In this document: piece after piece, positions 34,113 to 44,082 of the stretch
Layout: every line of letters begins with the position of its first letter
How positions within the stretch are numbered: the stretch's first letter is position 1
Assembly (NCBI GenBank): GCA_016710685.1
Contig: JADJVC010000001.1
Span: 365,336 to 429,335 of the forward strand
DNA: 64,000 bases
Reading direction: 5' to 3'
From: Flavobacteriales bacterium
GTDB lineage: Bacteria > Bacteroidota > Bacteroidia > Flavobacteriales_F > PHOS-HE28
Made by a program: the position numbers and the translations under genes
Notes under the pieces: generated by a model
The model's input: the letters and a program-made list of their open reading frames with translations, nothing else
Database searches by the model: none
What the model was told of the DNA's origin: nothing

Positions 34113-34916
34113 ATGAAACACATCCTTCTTCCCACCGATTTCAGTGAGACGTCTTTCAAGGCAGCTGTGTTCGCGCTGGACCTGTTCGGCACGAAAGACG
34201 TGCGCTATACCTTGGTCCATACCTATCTGAAACCGGCATTCAGCCATGTGCTTTTGCCCCGCGTGGCGGATACTTCGGCCATGGCGAAGAACGGCCTGCG
34301 CCGGGCGGAGCGCCGCATCCGCAAGCATGCGGGCAAAGTGCGGCTGGCACAAGTGGCTTCCACGGAAGCGTTATATACCGTGCTGAACGAACTCGCCGTG
34401 CGCAAAGCCGCTGACCTGGTGGTGATGGGCACGCAAGGGGAAGGCAACTACGGCCTGGTGGGCCGCAACACCGTCGCAGCGGTAACGGAATGCGTGTTGC
34501 CGGTGATCGCCGTGCCGGCGGAACACGAACGGGAACGGGTGGAGCGCATCATGCTTACCAATGATGGCGGCGCCATGGACGAACGCACGTTGGAGCCGCT
34601 TCGCCAAATTGCCTTGGCATCCGGTGCCCACATTGAAGTGGTGCAGGTGTGGGAAGGAGAGCCGCCCGAACGGCTCGCACCCGGCAGTAAAACCGTTTCA
34701 GAACTGCTGCATGATATCCCGCATTCCTTGGAGGTGGTCTCCGGCGGGGACGTGGTGGGCGCGATCAACGAACAGGCGCGGGCGAGCCGCATTCAGCTGG
34801 TAGCGGTGGTGCGCAGGCACAAGAGCTTCCTGGACCGCATCTTCCAAGGCAGTACCTCCAAGCGCATGGCGTTGCACACCACGGAGCCGCTGTTGGTGCT
34901 TCGGTCTAGACCCTAA
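34113..34916 (+). CDS. Tandem-domain universal stress protein
   Basis: A 267-residue protein with two Usp domains. The first begins MKHILLPTDFSETSFKAAVFA and ends with VVMGTQGEGNYGLVGRNT, a classic ATP-binding G-2x-G-9x-G(S/T) type loop in variant form; the second (from ERIMLTNDGGAMDERTLEPL) is more divergent. Usp proteins respond to starvation and stress. ATG at 34113 is taken over an upstream ATG at 34092 because it starts the canonical first strand. Confidence 0.88.
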   Translation: MKHILLPTDFSETSFKAAVFALDLFGTKDVRYTLVHTYLKPAFSHVLLPRVADTSAMAKNGLRRAERRIRKHAGKVRLAQVASTEALYTVLNELAVRKAADLVVMGTQGEGNYGLVGRNTVAAVTECVLPVIAVPAEHERERVERIMLTNDGGAMDERTLEPLRQIALASGAHIEVVQVWEGEPPERLAPGSKTVSELLHDIPHSLEVVSGGDVVGAINEQARASRIQLVAVVRRHKSFLDRIFQGSTSKRMALHTTEPLLVLRSRP

Positions 34917-35188
34917 GGCTTTCTACCGCTAAGGACGCCGAAGAACACCAACGCAAGGGAGGGACGAAAAGAAGGCTTCGCAACGCCTTGGATCGGGCTG
35001 TATGTCCGTAACGCGCGACGACGGACCGCGAACGGAAAATGCAGCCGCTAATCCCATGGAGTTCGTTGCATCTAACGTCGTTGCGGTAAAACCGTTGTTG
35101 CGCGTTGCGGCAAACCGTCTTTGCGCCTAACTGCCGTGGCGATGCCTTAGCGGTAAAAAACGTGCGCCGTTGCGGTAAAAACAACGCC
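34917..35188. repeat. Microrepeat spacer between stress-protein and T9SS genes
   Basis: Left part has minus-oriented CTACCGCTAAGGACGCCGAA (34922-34941); the right part (about 35055-35188) has at least four plus-oriented CGTTGCGGTAAAA-type ends (for example near 35092, 35113 and 35172). Two convergent genes flank it, so the orientation does not mark start codons here. Confidence 0.7.
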
Positions 35189-38100
35189 CTACCAAGCAAA
35201 CCGCGTACTCTCGCTCCGCGAGGCATCCGTAAGCCGCAGCACGTAAACCCCGTGCGCCAGTGCGCTTGTGGGTATCGGCATCAGGCCATCGCCTTCCACC
35301 GTGGAAACAGCCACCGTGCGGCCGGCAAGGTCCATCACCTCAATGCGGCTTCCCGCCACGAAGTCGTGCGCTACGAAGGGACCGTCGTTGCCATAAAGCA
35401 CGACCAACCCACCAGTGGCACGGTTGAAGAACACCGGCACGGCTTGGCTCAAACTGGTGGCGCCATTGAAGTCCGTTTGGCGCAGGCGGTAGTAGCTCAG
35501 GCCCGGCAGTGGGGTCTTGTCCACATCCGTGTAATGCAGCACGCTTTGGCTGTTGCCGGCACCGGCTACTTCGCTGATCGGCGTAAAGTCCAACGCGTCA
35601 GCGCTGCGCTCCACGTTGAAATGGTCGTTGTCCTTTTCACTGGCGGTGGCCCAGGCCAGGTCCACATGGTCGCCGTTGGCCTTGGCAGTGAAGGAGATAA
35701 GCTCGATGGGCAAAGGGTTTTGCGTGCTTAGGGAGCCCAAGGTCCAATAGTTGTTCGCTTGCAGGAACGAGGTTTGTACGTTCAGCGTTTCAATGCTTCC
35801 GCTGGCAGCCAATGGCGTAACGTTCGCGGCACCCCGGTCCAACCAGATGGTCCCGTCGTAATAAGCCGTGCGCAGGTCTTCCACCAGCGTAACGCCACAG
35901 CTGACCGGGTCGCGCCAGGTCAACTGGATGGTGGCCTGTTGGGTGTTCAAGTTGTTCCGGTTGATCTCCCAATATTCGCAGGCGCTCACGTGGTGCAGGA
36001 TGGCATCGTGCAAAAGCACCGGATAACCTACGTTGAAGTATTCACCGATGAAACCGTTTATGCTGTTGCCCGTGGACCCTAGCAAAGACGCCGGCCGGTA
36101 ATGGCCGTTCTTGCCTACCGGGAAGGGGAGTGTTGTTCCAACGCCACCGGCCAGAAGGAAGATAGGCCCGTCCACATAGCTGGCATCGCTGGCGCTGGTG
36201 GTGGTAGCACCGCTGGCCATGGTGATCAGGTTAGTTGCGGTGGAGAACACCTGACCGCTGACAAAATCAAAGTTGTTCTGCACACGGATCGGTGTGTTCA
36301 ATGTGAGGTGCCCGCTTGCTTTGTTCACCCGTATGTTATGGAAAAGCTCCGGGCCAGTGCCAATGCTGAGGGTTTGAGGACCAACAGCACCGTTGAAGTT
36401 CACCAAGCCGTTCGTTTCCTTGAAATGGGTTTCATCCTGCACGTTGTTCCAATTGCCGCCAATGCTCACTGTGCCACTATTACCCAGACCGCCGTTCAGG
36501 TCCAAAAAGCCGCCATTGCCGATCGTGAGATTGCCGCTTACGTTCAATACGCTACCGGCTGTCTTCACCGATAGAACGGCCTCATTGATCGCTGCGGGAT
36601 TGATGCCGGTGATGGAGACCGATGCCGCATTCAGTGTAGCACCGGGATAGACGGTGGTGCTCAGTGCGCCAGAGCCGGCCGTATGCTGGATCGTGAACGC
36701 TCCGGCAATGTTCAAGGTGCTGTTGTCGCGCACCGTAAGATTACGCAACACCGCGCTGTTGGAGGAATGGGCTAAAGAAGCACATTGTGCCGTTCCGCCG
36801 GGATTTAGTCCGGGTGATATACCCACGTTGCATGCGTTGGCCGCCCACGTCTCATTGATCACCACGGGCGTAATCGCCGTGGGTACCCGCGCGTCGTCCC
36901 AGTTCCTGCACTCGAACCAATCGGTGTTCGTCGAGCCGCGCCACCGGCCGGGGGTCATGGCGCCGGGTATGATGGGCATTATGGGTGCTTTCAACCAGTC
37001 CGGCACAGCTCCATTGTACCCTGAGCAATCATCAAAAGCGGTCCAAAAGAGATCGTTATCGATCCGAACGATCCAGTCCCGTTGACTTGCAGCAGTTCGG
37101 AGACCGGTATACTTGAAGTAATCCTTGGCCACGGCTTTCGCCAAGCTGAAGCATTCCACGCCGGGAGGCAGGTTGGAGCGGGCTGTCCCGGACGCTGGAT
37201 CTCCACTTATGCTTGGACATGCAGCCACCCAAGGGAACGGCTGGTTGGAAGAAAAACCATAAAGTATTGTTCCGGAGTAGGTCGCGTTGTGAGCACCGGC
37301 GCTTCCGGTACCCCACACCCCCCCTTGCATGAAGAAAATCTGGTCCCCGTTGCTATTGAATTGCAACATAGTGCCCGCACTTCCTATGGATGCACAACTC
37401 CAACTGGCATCCGGTGCTAGACCCAGAACGTTGCCACTGCCAACACTGTTCGTCATTCGCAGGGTGATCACCTGACCTGCCGGAATGGAATTTCCCGTGC
37501 GTGTGATCCTGAGTGTGCCTTCACTGTTCGCCCAAAGCGTTGCGAAGCAACGCTCATAGCCATTGTCCGTCAAGATCAATTGCGTATTCGGGGTGATGTC
37601 CTTGAAACAGAAAAAACTGATCTGGTCATCATCTATGGAGACCGGATTGCTGGCACATACGTTGTTGTTGGCGTTCACACCTACAATTACCAGATCACCG
37701 GGATTTAGCACGGTTGGAACAGTAACCACATCGGAGATCACCAACGTGCTTTTGTTTACGGTGCCGACTGTAATGCCACTGGTGTATGAAACGGAATCAA
37801 GCGTGAACAAAACATACTCCGCACTTTCGGGTAAGCCATCGTTAACAATGGTAGTGATGAAACTCGTAGTAGCCCCATTGGCTGGAAAGGCCACTTGGAT
37901 CATCGCACCCGAGAAGGACGTGCTGTTGTAATCCGCTGGATGTGCTGCCGTACTGGTGGCATCCAAGGAAATATAGGCCGTGCCCGCGCTGTGCGTGGCA
38001 GTGGAAAAGTTCAAGGTGAACGTAGTGCTCACAACATTCTCGAGAACCGAACGGTAGGTGGACGTGGCTGCAAATTCCAAATCGGGAACAGCAGGAGCAC

Positions 38101-38746
38101 AGGTCATCGTGTGGCTGCCGAGGTTAGTTATATCATTCAATGGTAATTGCGTCCAGTCTGAAGCAAGGGTGGGAAAGGGGCAACTTGTATTCGTTGGGTC
38201 AATTGTTACTCCGGCGCAGCTACTCGGATTCCTGACCAAGGTTCTATCCACGGTAGTGAACGTACCCGAAGTCCAAGCTGAACCGGGATCGCAACCAATG
38301 TTCCCGAAGATGTCCACGAAACCCGCAGGGGAGATTTTGTACAGGACAATTGCGTCATCCCCGTTATAACTGACGGCTGAATTGACAATTGCTCCCACGA
38401 ATGCCAATGCAGCTCCCGAGTTCTTATAGACGACCGTCGCACCGTCTGCAAGCATACCGGTCATGGCGGGCGTTCCAGTAGTGGATATTGTAGCGCTGCC
38501 ATTGGCATAAAGCAATAACTGGTAGTTCGCCAGATTGACGCTGGCTCCCGTTCCATTGTAAATTTCAATGTACTTGTTGTTACTACTGCCCTCTATGTAC
38601 TCCGAGATGATGAGGTCCGTAGCCTGCGCGCTGGCCCCAAGCCCGACACACAGCGATAGCATCGCCACAACACCCCGCAGCCGCCCGACCCGGAAACGGG
38701 GCAGGGCAGTGGTCGGTTGGTTGCTATGTGCGGAGTGTCCCTTCAT
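35189..38746 (-). CDS. Large secreted T9SS protein with lamin-tail domain
   Basis: A 1185-residue secreted protein. The leader ends GLGASAQA (cleavage near 41). Then: a lamin-tail domain (about 42-150, DLIISEYIEGSSNNKYIEIY), a Calx-beta-like module (about 215-330), a large beta region with WFECRNWDD and many NLTVRD-type strands (solenoid or adhesin-like) and a C-terminal T9SS type A sorting domain (about 1085-1185; ends HGVYVLRLTDASRSESTRFAW). It should be exported by Sec and then the type IX system and either anchored or released. Function unknown; binding or adhesion is likely. Confidence 0.88.
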   Translation of the reverse strand: MKGHSAHSNQPTTALPRFRVGRLRGVVAMLSLCVGLGASAQATDLIISEYIEGSSNNKYIEIYNGTGASVNLANYQLLLYANGSATISTTGTPAMTGMLADGATVVYKNSGAALAFVGAIVNSAVSYNGDDAIVLYKISPAGFVDIFGNIGCDPGSAWTSGTFTTVDRTLVRNPSSCAGVTIDPTNTSCPFPTLASDWTQLPLNDITNLGSHTMTCAPAVPDLEFAATSTYRSVLENVVSTTFTLNFSTATHSAGTAYISLDATSTAAHPADYNSTSFSGAMIQVAFPANGATTSFITTIVNDGLPESAEYVLFTLDSVSYTSGITVGTVNKSTLVISDVVTVPTVLNPGDLVIVGVNANNNVCASNPVSIDDDQISFFCFKDITPNTQLILTDNGYERCFATLWANSEGTLRITRTGNSIPAGQVITLRMTNSVGSGNVLGLAPDASWSCASIGSAGTMLQFNSNGDQIFFMQGGVWGTGSAGAHNATYSGTILYGFSSNQPFPWVAACPSISGDPASGTARSNLPPGVECFSLAKAVAKDYFKYTGLRTAASQRDWIVRIDNDLFWTAFDDCSGYNGAVPDWLKAPIMPIIPGAMTPGRWRGSTNTDWFECRNWDDARVPTAITPVVINETWAANACNVGISPGLNPGGTAQCASLAHSSNSAVLRNLTVRDNSTLNIAGAFTIQHTAGSGALSTTVYPGATLNAASVSITGINPAAINEAVLSVKTAGSVLNVSGNLTIGNGGFLDLNGGLGNSGTVSIGGNWNNVQDETHFKETNGLVNFNGAVGPQTLSIGTGPELFHNIRVNKASGHLTLNTPIRVQNNFDFVSGQVFSTATNLITMASGATTTSASDASYVDGPIFLLAGGVGTTLPFPVGKNGHYRPASLLGSTGNSINGFIGEYFNVGYPVLLHDAILHHVSACEYWEINRNNLNTQQATIQLTWRDPVSCGVTLVEDLRTAYYDGTIWLDRGAANVTPLAASGSIETLNVQTSFLQANNYWTLGSLSTQNPLPIELISFTAKANGDHVDLAWATASEKDNDHFNVERSADALDFTPISEVAGAGNSQSVLHYTDVDKTPLPGLSYYRLRQTDFNGATSLSQAVPVFFNRATGGLVVLYGNDGPFVAHDFVAGSRIEVMDLAGRTVAVSTVEGDGLMPIPTSALAHGVYVLRLTDASRSESTRFAW

Positions 38747-38901
38747 GGGTCCAAAGGTCGGTATTTTAGTAGCGTGCCGCGCAGATTGAATGTTGTCAAA
38801 ACGTAAAATCCGTGCCCTTTAAGAATAAGACGTTGAGCGAATGATTTGGTTGCCTCGGATTTCGCTGAAAGTCAAGGAGTTTTATGAACAATTGGATGTG
38901 T

Positions 38902-39180
38902 TCATTCCACCATCCCGGGTTTGAACTTGCGGCGTGGCGTAAGTACGGTCGTTACCGGTTCCTCGTGGCCGTAGTTGCATTTGGGGCAGGCCATGCGCAA
39001 TTCGCGCTTGAAGCGGTGGCCGTTGTTGCACTCGTATTGCTCGGTGAGCATGTTGGGGTCGTGCATGTGCGGGCCGCCCGGGCCGGGATTACTCGCGCTG
39101 AAACCCAGATCGGTGCGTGTGGTCTTGCGGAGGTATACGATCGAGGTCTTGTTGCGGGCGTCGCATTCAGGGCAGGTCAT
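38902..39180 (-). CDS. Small zinc-ribbon-like protein
   Basis: A 92-residue cytoplasmic protein with two Cys pairs, CPEC near the N-terminus (3-6) and CPKC at about 64-67, plus a lone Cys in the central YECNNGHRF motif; this spacing suggests one or two zinc ribbons. The first 30 residues have NKTSIVYLRKTTRTDLGFSA, unlike known ribosomal proteins. I recognise no family. Stand-alone gene downstream of the T9SS gene's promoter region. Confidence 0.55.
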   Translation of the reverse strand: MTCPECDARNKTSIVYLRKTTRTDLGFSASNPGPGGPHMHDPNMLTEQYECNNGHRFKRELRMACPKCNYGHEEPVTTVLTPRRKFKPGMVE

Positions 39181-39533
39181 GAGGGGCTATCGTGGTAAAA
39201 TAGAATGGCTTTAAGCCGCTGAAGATAAGAAAATCGGGGAAGGAAAGTCAAACGCACAGTGCATTTTCCGTGCCGATCTTCATGGAGCCGGGGATCCGCA
39301 CGGTGTGGTCCGTTACCCGCGCGCTGTTGCAGCAGGTTCGGCGGATGCACGTTCGAAACTGCGTGCGCTTCCGCAATTAGGATACCCTGTCAAACGCGGG
39401 TAAACGCCGCGACCGCATAGCATGTGTAAAATGCCCGACGGTCGTGTCCCCGGCGCCATGCCGGGGTCACGACCGCCGCTGGGCCTCCAGGAATCAAGAT
39501 CGACTTACAGTTCACCCTTCTCCGCTGCCTTCT
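39181..39533. other. Spacer with a strong hairpin, no gene seen
   Basis: A perfect hairpin with one opposed T-T pair lies at 39439-39475: CGGTCGTG-T-CCCCGGC, loop GCCAT, GCCGGGG-T-CACGACCG. It could be a bidirectional terminator-like or mobile repeat structure. The rest of the 353 bases has no convincing reading frame; a short minus-strand run of protein-like codons near 39240-39310 is too short to interpret. Confidence 0.6.
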
Positions 39534-40193
39534 TCATCTCTCATTGGCAAAGATGGCCACTTCCACGCGGCGGTTCTGCGCCTTTCCGGTCACCGTCTCG
39601 TTGTCGCCCACAGGTTGCGTTTCGCCATAACCCACGGTAGTTAGGCGTGAACCGGCAACGCCTTGGCCCGCCAGGAAATCGGACACGCTGGCGGCGCGCT
39701 GTTTGCTGAGCTCCATGTTGTGGTCATCGCTGCCGGAAGCGTCGGTGTGGCCTTCCACAAGGATGTTGGTGTCCGGGTATTTCTGAAGGGTTGCGGCCAG
39801 CTCGGTGAGGTTGCTGCGGGAAGCATCGTTCAGGGCGCTCTGGTCCACGGCGAACAGCAGCCCGCTGTCGAAGGTGATCTTGATGCCTTCGCCCACGCGC
39901 TCCACGTTGGCGCCCTCGAGGTCGTTGCGGAGTTCTTCGGCCTGCTTGTCCATTTTATGGCCGATCAACGCACCGGCGGTACCGCCCACGGCCGCACCGA
40001 TGATGGCCCCGACGGCGGTGCCGTTGTCGCCGAACTGGTTGCCGATCACCGCTCCGATGCCGGCACCTGCGCCCGCGCCGATGGCGCCGCCTTTTACGCC
40101 TTTCGAGGCGTTACAACCGCCAGCGACAAGAGCGACGGCCAGCGCCGCTGCGCCAACGGTATTCAAGATGGAAACATGTTTCACGGAATTCAT
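39534..40193 (-). CDS. OmpA-family outer-membrane lipoprotein
   Basis: A 219-residue peptidoglycan-associated lipoprotein: lipobox ALVAGGC, a Gly-rich glycine-zipper segment (KGGAIGAGAGAGIGAVIGNQ and AVGAIIGAAVGGTAGALIG), a helix, and an OmpA C-terminal domain (NILVEGHTDASGSDDHNMEL; RLTTVGYGETQPV; NRRVEVAI) that binds diaminopimelate in peptidoglycan. Called from the ATG at 40193; a longer frame extends into the repeat region. The role is structural or stress-related. Confidence 0.92.
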   Translation of the reverse strand: MNSVKHVSILNTVGAAALAVALVAGGCNASKGVKGGAIGAGAGAGIGAVIGNQFGDNGTAVGAIIGAAVGGTAGALIGHKMDKQAEELRNDLEGANVERVGEGIKITFDSGLLFAVDQSALNDASRSNLTELAATLQKYPDTNILVEGHTDASGSDDHNMELSKQRAASVSDFLAGQGVAGSRLTTVGYGETQPVGDNETVTGKAQNRRVEVAIFANER

Positions 40194-40404
40194 GGGATGT
40201 GGTTTTCCGGAACGGGAACAAACGGAATGCCGCTGCCGGGAATAGATCTCAAACCCAGCATTGGCGGCAGTTTCACAGGGGCAGTAGCAGTTTACGGACG
40301 GGTCGTACAACGTGGCAAGACATGCCCGATGTGGGGAAATTCGGGATGGCCTGTTCACAATGGGAACTTGATGGAGATCTCGCCGATCGTTTATTGACCC
40401 AGAA

Positions 40405-40455
40405 GCCGCCGGAGGCGGTGGATCATGGACGCACTCGCGAATTACGCGAGCGCGG
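40405..40455. repeat. Double-hairpin repeat, copy 1
   Basis: Two short palindromes in a row: CCGCCGGAGGCGG and CTCGCGAATTACGCGAG, followed by CGCG. A second copy with the same order is at 50354-50405. It lies in the 377-base divergent gap between the OmpA gene and the M1 peptidase. Repeated ACCCTGAACCCGATACCCTG words (about 40488-40510) follow. Confidence 0.7.
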
Positions 40456-40570
40456 GAACAGCTGGAGGCACCGTCGGCAGTACCCAATACCCTGAACCCG
40501 ATACCCTGTACCAGCAACTCAAATGACATTCCCCCCGCACATCCTACATTGCATTCCTTCAAACCCGCCC

Positions 40571-43009
40571 ATGCTCCGAACAATCCTGCTCTCCAGTTGC
40601 ATCGCTATCGCGGCCAGTGCCATCGCCCAGCCTTATCAGTACGGTTGCCACTACTTCCGGAACCAACAGCACCCGGTAACGTCCATGACCGCCGCCGACC
40701 GGGAGCTCATCGATGACATCATCGCGCGCAGCGACACCTTCGACATCCTGCACTACGACATCGCCATCGACGTGACCGACTACGCGGGCCAGCAGATCAA
40801 AGCGGCCACCACCATCACTTACATGCCGCTGATGGCGGGGCAGGACTTCATCCGCTTCGAGCTGTGGGACCTGCAAGTGGACTCGGTTACTTCGCCTTCC
40901 GGTGCGCTCATCTTCAGCAACGACACGCAAACGCTGAAGGTGGATTTTGCCACGCAACCCGCTGTGGGCATTACGGACACGCTCACTGTTTACTACCAAG
41001 GCCATCCGCACCGCGACCCGGATTGGGGCGGTTTCTATTTCGAGAGCGGCTACATCTACAGCCTCGGCATCGGCCTCACCACCATTCCACCGAACTTCGG
41101 CAAGGTGTGGTACCCGTGCTTCGACAGCTTCGTGGAACGGGCCACGTACACCTATCATGTAAAGAGTTCCGGACTGTACCGCGCGCACTGCCAGGGCGAC
41201 TTCCTCGGCGAAACGCAGCTGGGCGGCGATACCGTGGTGCGCACGTTCAACATGGACCACAGCATGACCACGCATTTGAGCGCGATCGCAGTAGCGGATT
41301 ACCGGGACAGCAACTTCGTGCATAGTGGCGCATATGGCGACGTGCCGGTGCGGCTCACAGCCAAGCCCACGCAGCTCGCGGCCATGGCGGGCCGGTTCGG
41401 CGACATCGGCTCGGCCATCGATGCCTGCGAATTCTGGTTCGGCCAGTATCCGTGGCAGCGCGTGGGCTATGTGCTCACCACCGACGGCGCATTGGAGATC
41501 CCCACCAACATCGCTTATCCGGACTTCATGCCAAGCCAAAGCATAAAACAGAACAGGGGCCTCTTCACCCACGAGCTGGGGCACCATTGGTGGGGCGACA
41601 TCGTGGCACCGCGCACCCAGAACGACATGTGGATGAAGGAAGGACCGGCGGAATACAGCTCGCACTTGATCGAGGAATGGATCGGCGGACCGTCGGCGCT
41701 GGTGAGGGAGGAGAACGACAACCAATTGTACGTGCTGCGCTCCGCGTTCATCCAGGATGGCGGCTACCTCGCGCTTTCGCCCATGCCGGACGCCGAGATC
41801 TACGGTTTGCACACCTACTACAAAGGCGCATCGGTGCTGCACAACTTGCGCGGCTACCTCGGCGACACGCTTTTCCGCCATGGCATGTCGCAGGTGCAGG
41901 TGGATCACGCCAACTCCGCGCTGGACGCGGCCGGTTTCCGCGACGCGCTGGAAGCTGCCACCGGCTATGACCTGCAGCCCTTCTTCGACGACCAGGTGTT
42001 CTCGCCCGGCTTTTCGGTGTTCGTTCCGAACGGTTATTCAGTTGAACCGAACGGCGCCCAGTGGACCGTGGACCTGAACATCAAGCAAAAGCTGCGCGGC
42101 ACCACCGCATTTCACCACGATGTGCCGTTGGACATCACATTGATCAGCGCAGCGGGCCAGCGCCAGGAATTCAATGAGCTGGTGGGCGATGAATTCAGCA
42201 GCGTGCAACTGCAGGCGGACTTCGATCCCGCGATGGTGGTGCTGAACGAGCGCGTCCGGTTGAACCAAGCACGTCTGGCGTTCGAAGACACGTTGATACC
42301 CGGCGTTACTTCCAGCCTCTCATTGAACTGGGTGGATTTCCAGCTCTTCAAGGACGCCATCGTGGACAGCACCTTCATCCGCGTGGAGCACGTGTGGGCG
42401 GGCGCGGACCAAACGCCGTTGGGAGTCGGCATAGACGAGGTCTCGGATTCGCACTATTGGACGGTGGACGGCCTGTGGCCCGAAGGCACGGCGCTGCACG
42501 CCAAGTTGAACTATACCGGGAACATTTCCACCGCGTTGGATTTCGGTCTCTATGGAACCACGGAGGAAGGCGCGTTCCTTGTATACCGCAGCGGGCCCGA
42601 GTTTCCGTGGGGTGTTTACCCGGACCAAACGGTGAACGCCGGCACATTGACCAACGGCTTGGGCAGCATCAACATCGACGTGCTGCGGCGCGGGCAGTAC
42701 GCATTCGCCAAAGGCACGGGCGCCATCGGCATTGCGGAAACGGCTGAGCACGCGGGAAAGCTGGTGTTGTATCCGGTGCCCGTGCGCGATGCGTTGACGG
42801 TGCAACTTCCGGATGCGGCCGTCGGCACTGTGCAATGCACCGTGCTCGCCAACGACGGGCGCATGGTGATGCAAGCCGCGCGCAACACGGACGGCAACGA
42901 CCGCATCACGCTGAACGTCGCGGAACTGGCCGTGGGAAACTATGTGCTGCACGTCGCGGATGCGAAAGGGAAACGCATTGGGTCTTCAGGGTTTATCATT
43001 AAGAAGTGA
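40571..43009 (+). CDS. Secreted M1-family metallopeptidase with T9SS tail
   Basis: A zinc aminopeptidase of family M1 (gluzincin). The 812 residues have a signal peptide (ASAIAQ, about 20), an N-terminal beta domain, and the catalytic motif HELGHHWWGD (H334, E335, H338) with the third zinc ligand Glu at E357 (NDMWMKEGPAEY). The usual GxMEN substrate motif is replaced by TTDGALEIPTN. A FDDQVFSPGF region follows, and the last 80 residues (from about 735: KLVLYPVPVRDALTV) form a T9SS sorting domain, so it is exported. Peptide degradation outside the cell is likely. Confidence 0.9.
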   Translation: MLRTILLSSCIAIAASAIAQPYQYGCHYFRNQQHPVTSMTAADRELIDDIIARSDTFDILHYDIAIDVTDYAGQQIKAATTITYMPLMAGQDFIRFELWDLQVDSVTSPSGALIFSNDTQTLKVDFATQPAVGITDTLTVYYQGHPHRDPDWGGFYFESGYIYSLGIGLTTIPPNFGKVWYPCFDSFVERATYTYHVKSSGLYRAHCQGDFLGETQLGGDTVVRTFNMDHSMTTHLSAIAVADYRDSNFVHSGAYGDVPVRLTAKPTQLAAMAGRFGDIGSAIDACEFWFGQYPWQRVGYVLTTDGALEIPTNIAYPDFMPSQSIKQNRGLFTHELGHHWWGDIVAPRTQNDMWMKEGPAEYSSHLIEEWIGGPSALVREENDNQLYVLRSAFIQDGGYLALSPMPDAEIYGLHTYYKGASVLHNLRGYLGDTLFRHGMSQVQVDHANSALDAAGFRDALEAATGYDLQPFFDDQVFSPGFSVFVPNGYSVEPNGAQWTVDLNIKQKLRGTTAFHHDVPLDITLISAAGQRQEFNELVGDEFSSVQLQADFDPAMVVLNERVRLNQARLAFEDTLIPGVTSSLSLNWVDFQLFKDAIVDSTFIRVEHVWAGADQTPLGVGIDEVSDSHYWTVDGLWPEGTALHAKLNYTGNISTALDFGLYGTTEEGAFLVYRSGPEFPWGVYPDQTVNAGTLTNGLGSINIDVLRRGQYAFAKGTGAIGIAETAEHAGKLVLYPVPVRDALTVQLPDAAVGTVQCTVLANDGRMVMQAARNTDGNDRITLNVAELAVGNYVLHVADAKGKRIGSSGFIIKK

Positions 43010-43013
43010 ACTC

Positions 43014-43095
43014 AATTGCTAATTGCTGATTCCTAATTCCTAATTCCGGCGAGGTGCCACTGCCGCAGGAATTAGGAATTAGCAATTCGCAATTC
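43014..43095. terminator. AT-rich inverted repeat between convergent genes
   Basis: Left arm 43014-43047 (AATTGCTAATTGCTGATTCC and further TAATTCC words) and right arm 43068-43095 (GGAATTAGGAATTAGCAATT) are complementary over about 27 bases around a GGCGAGGTGCCACTGCCGCA loop. It lies between the stops of the M1 gene (43009) and xerD (43157), so a bidirectional terminator is likely. Confidence 0.6.
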
Positions 43096-43156
43096 ACTGA
43101 ACGCTTCAAGTGCGCTGAATTCCCGAAGCGCTTGGACTGATTTTATGCAGATGGTA

Positions 43157-44062
43157 TTAGCGCTTCGCACGCGGGTGGAAACGCATGATGTTGCTGCGCA
43201 AATACTCGCGGTCCAGGTGCGTATAGATCTCCGTGGTGGTGATGCTGGCGTGGCCCAGCATTTCCTGCACCGCTCGCAGATCCGCGCCGCCTTCCACCAG
43301 ATGCGTAGCGAATGAATGGCGGAAGGTGTGCGGGCCGATCACCTTGTCGATGCCCGCCTTCAATGCGAGCTTTTTCACCACTTTGAAAACCCACACGCGG
43401 CTGATGCCGGAACCGCGCGCGTTGAGGAACAGCACGTCTTCCGCCTTCGCGGACACGGGCAAATGCACGCGCTCCTCCTGCCGGTAGCGCTCCACATGGG
43501 CCATGGTGCCGGGGCCGATGGGCACCAGCCGTTCCTTGTCGCCCTTGCCAACCACGCGGATATAACCGTCCTGGAAATGCAGCCGGCTGATGCGCAGCCC
43601 GCAGAGCTCGCTTACCCGCAGCCCGCAACCGTATAGCACTTCCAACATGGCGCGGTCGCGGTGGGCGAGCGGCAGGCTCATGTCGATGGCGGCGGCCATG
43701 GCATCGATCTCCTGCACGCTGAGAAAAACGGGCAAATGGCGGCCCATGCGCGGGCTTTCCAACAGGTCGGTAGGGTCTTCCTCGATCTGCTTCTCCAATA
43801 AAAGTGATCGGTGGAAACTGCGCACGGCGCTTACCAACCGGGCTTGGCTGGTGGCCGCAGGGCGGGTTTTGGCTATCGAATTGATGAAGGCCTGCAGGTC
43901 TTCGATCTGCAATTTGTCGGGCAATAGCGGCGGGGTTTGCGCCAACGCGAAATAGCGCAATTTTCCAAGGTCACCGAGGTAAGCTTCCACCGTGCGCTTG
44001 GATAGTCCGCGCTCCAAGGACAGGTAGATCTTGAAATCCGCCAAGGCTTGTGGCCACTGCAT
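43157..44062 (-). CDS. xerD: Site-specific tyrosine recombinase XerD
   Basis: Xer recombinases resolve chromosome dimers at dif with their partner XerC. The 301 residues have the core-binding helical domain (1-105) and the catalytic domain with R149 (GCGLRVSEL), K173 (VGKGDKERL), H245 and R248 (HTFRHSFATH), H271 (LGHASITTTEIY) and the nucleophile Y280. Length and motifs are those of XerD rather than a phage integrase. It is unrelated to the integron-like feature at 63 kb. Confidence 0.95.
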   Translation of the reverse strand: MQWPQALADFKIYLSLERGLSKRTVEAYLGDLGKLRYFALAQTPPLLPDKLQIEDLQAFINSIAKTRPAATSQARLVSAVRSFHRSLLLEKQIEEDPTDLLESPRMGRHLPVFLSVQEIDAMAAAIDMSLPLAHRDRAMLEVLYGCGLRVSELCGLRISRLHFQDGYIRVVGKGDKERLVPIGPGTMAHVERYRQEERVHLPVSAKAEDVLFLNARGSGISRVWVFKVVKKLALKAGIDKVIGPHTFRHSFATHLVEGGADLRAVQEMLGHASITTTEIYTHLDREYLRSNIMRFHPRAKR

Positions 44063-44082
44063 GCGGCAAAGGTGCGTTGAAA

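Noticed and set aside
40559..41908. 449-codon minus-strand frame inside the M1 peptidase
   Set aside because: The plus strand carries the HELGH zinc motif and a signal peptide; the minus text has none.
43157..44062. XerD considered as integron integrase linked to the attC-like site
   Set aside because: Length and motifs are those of housekeeping XerD; it lacks an apparent integron-integrase-specific insert and is 19 kb away.
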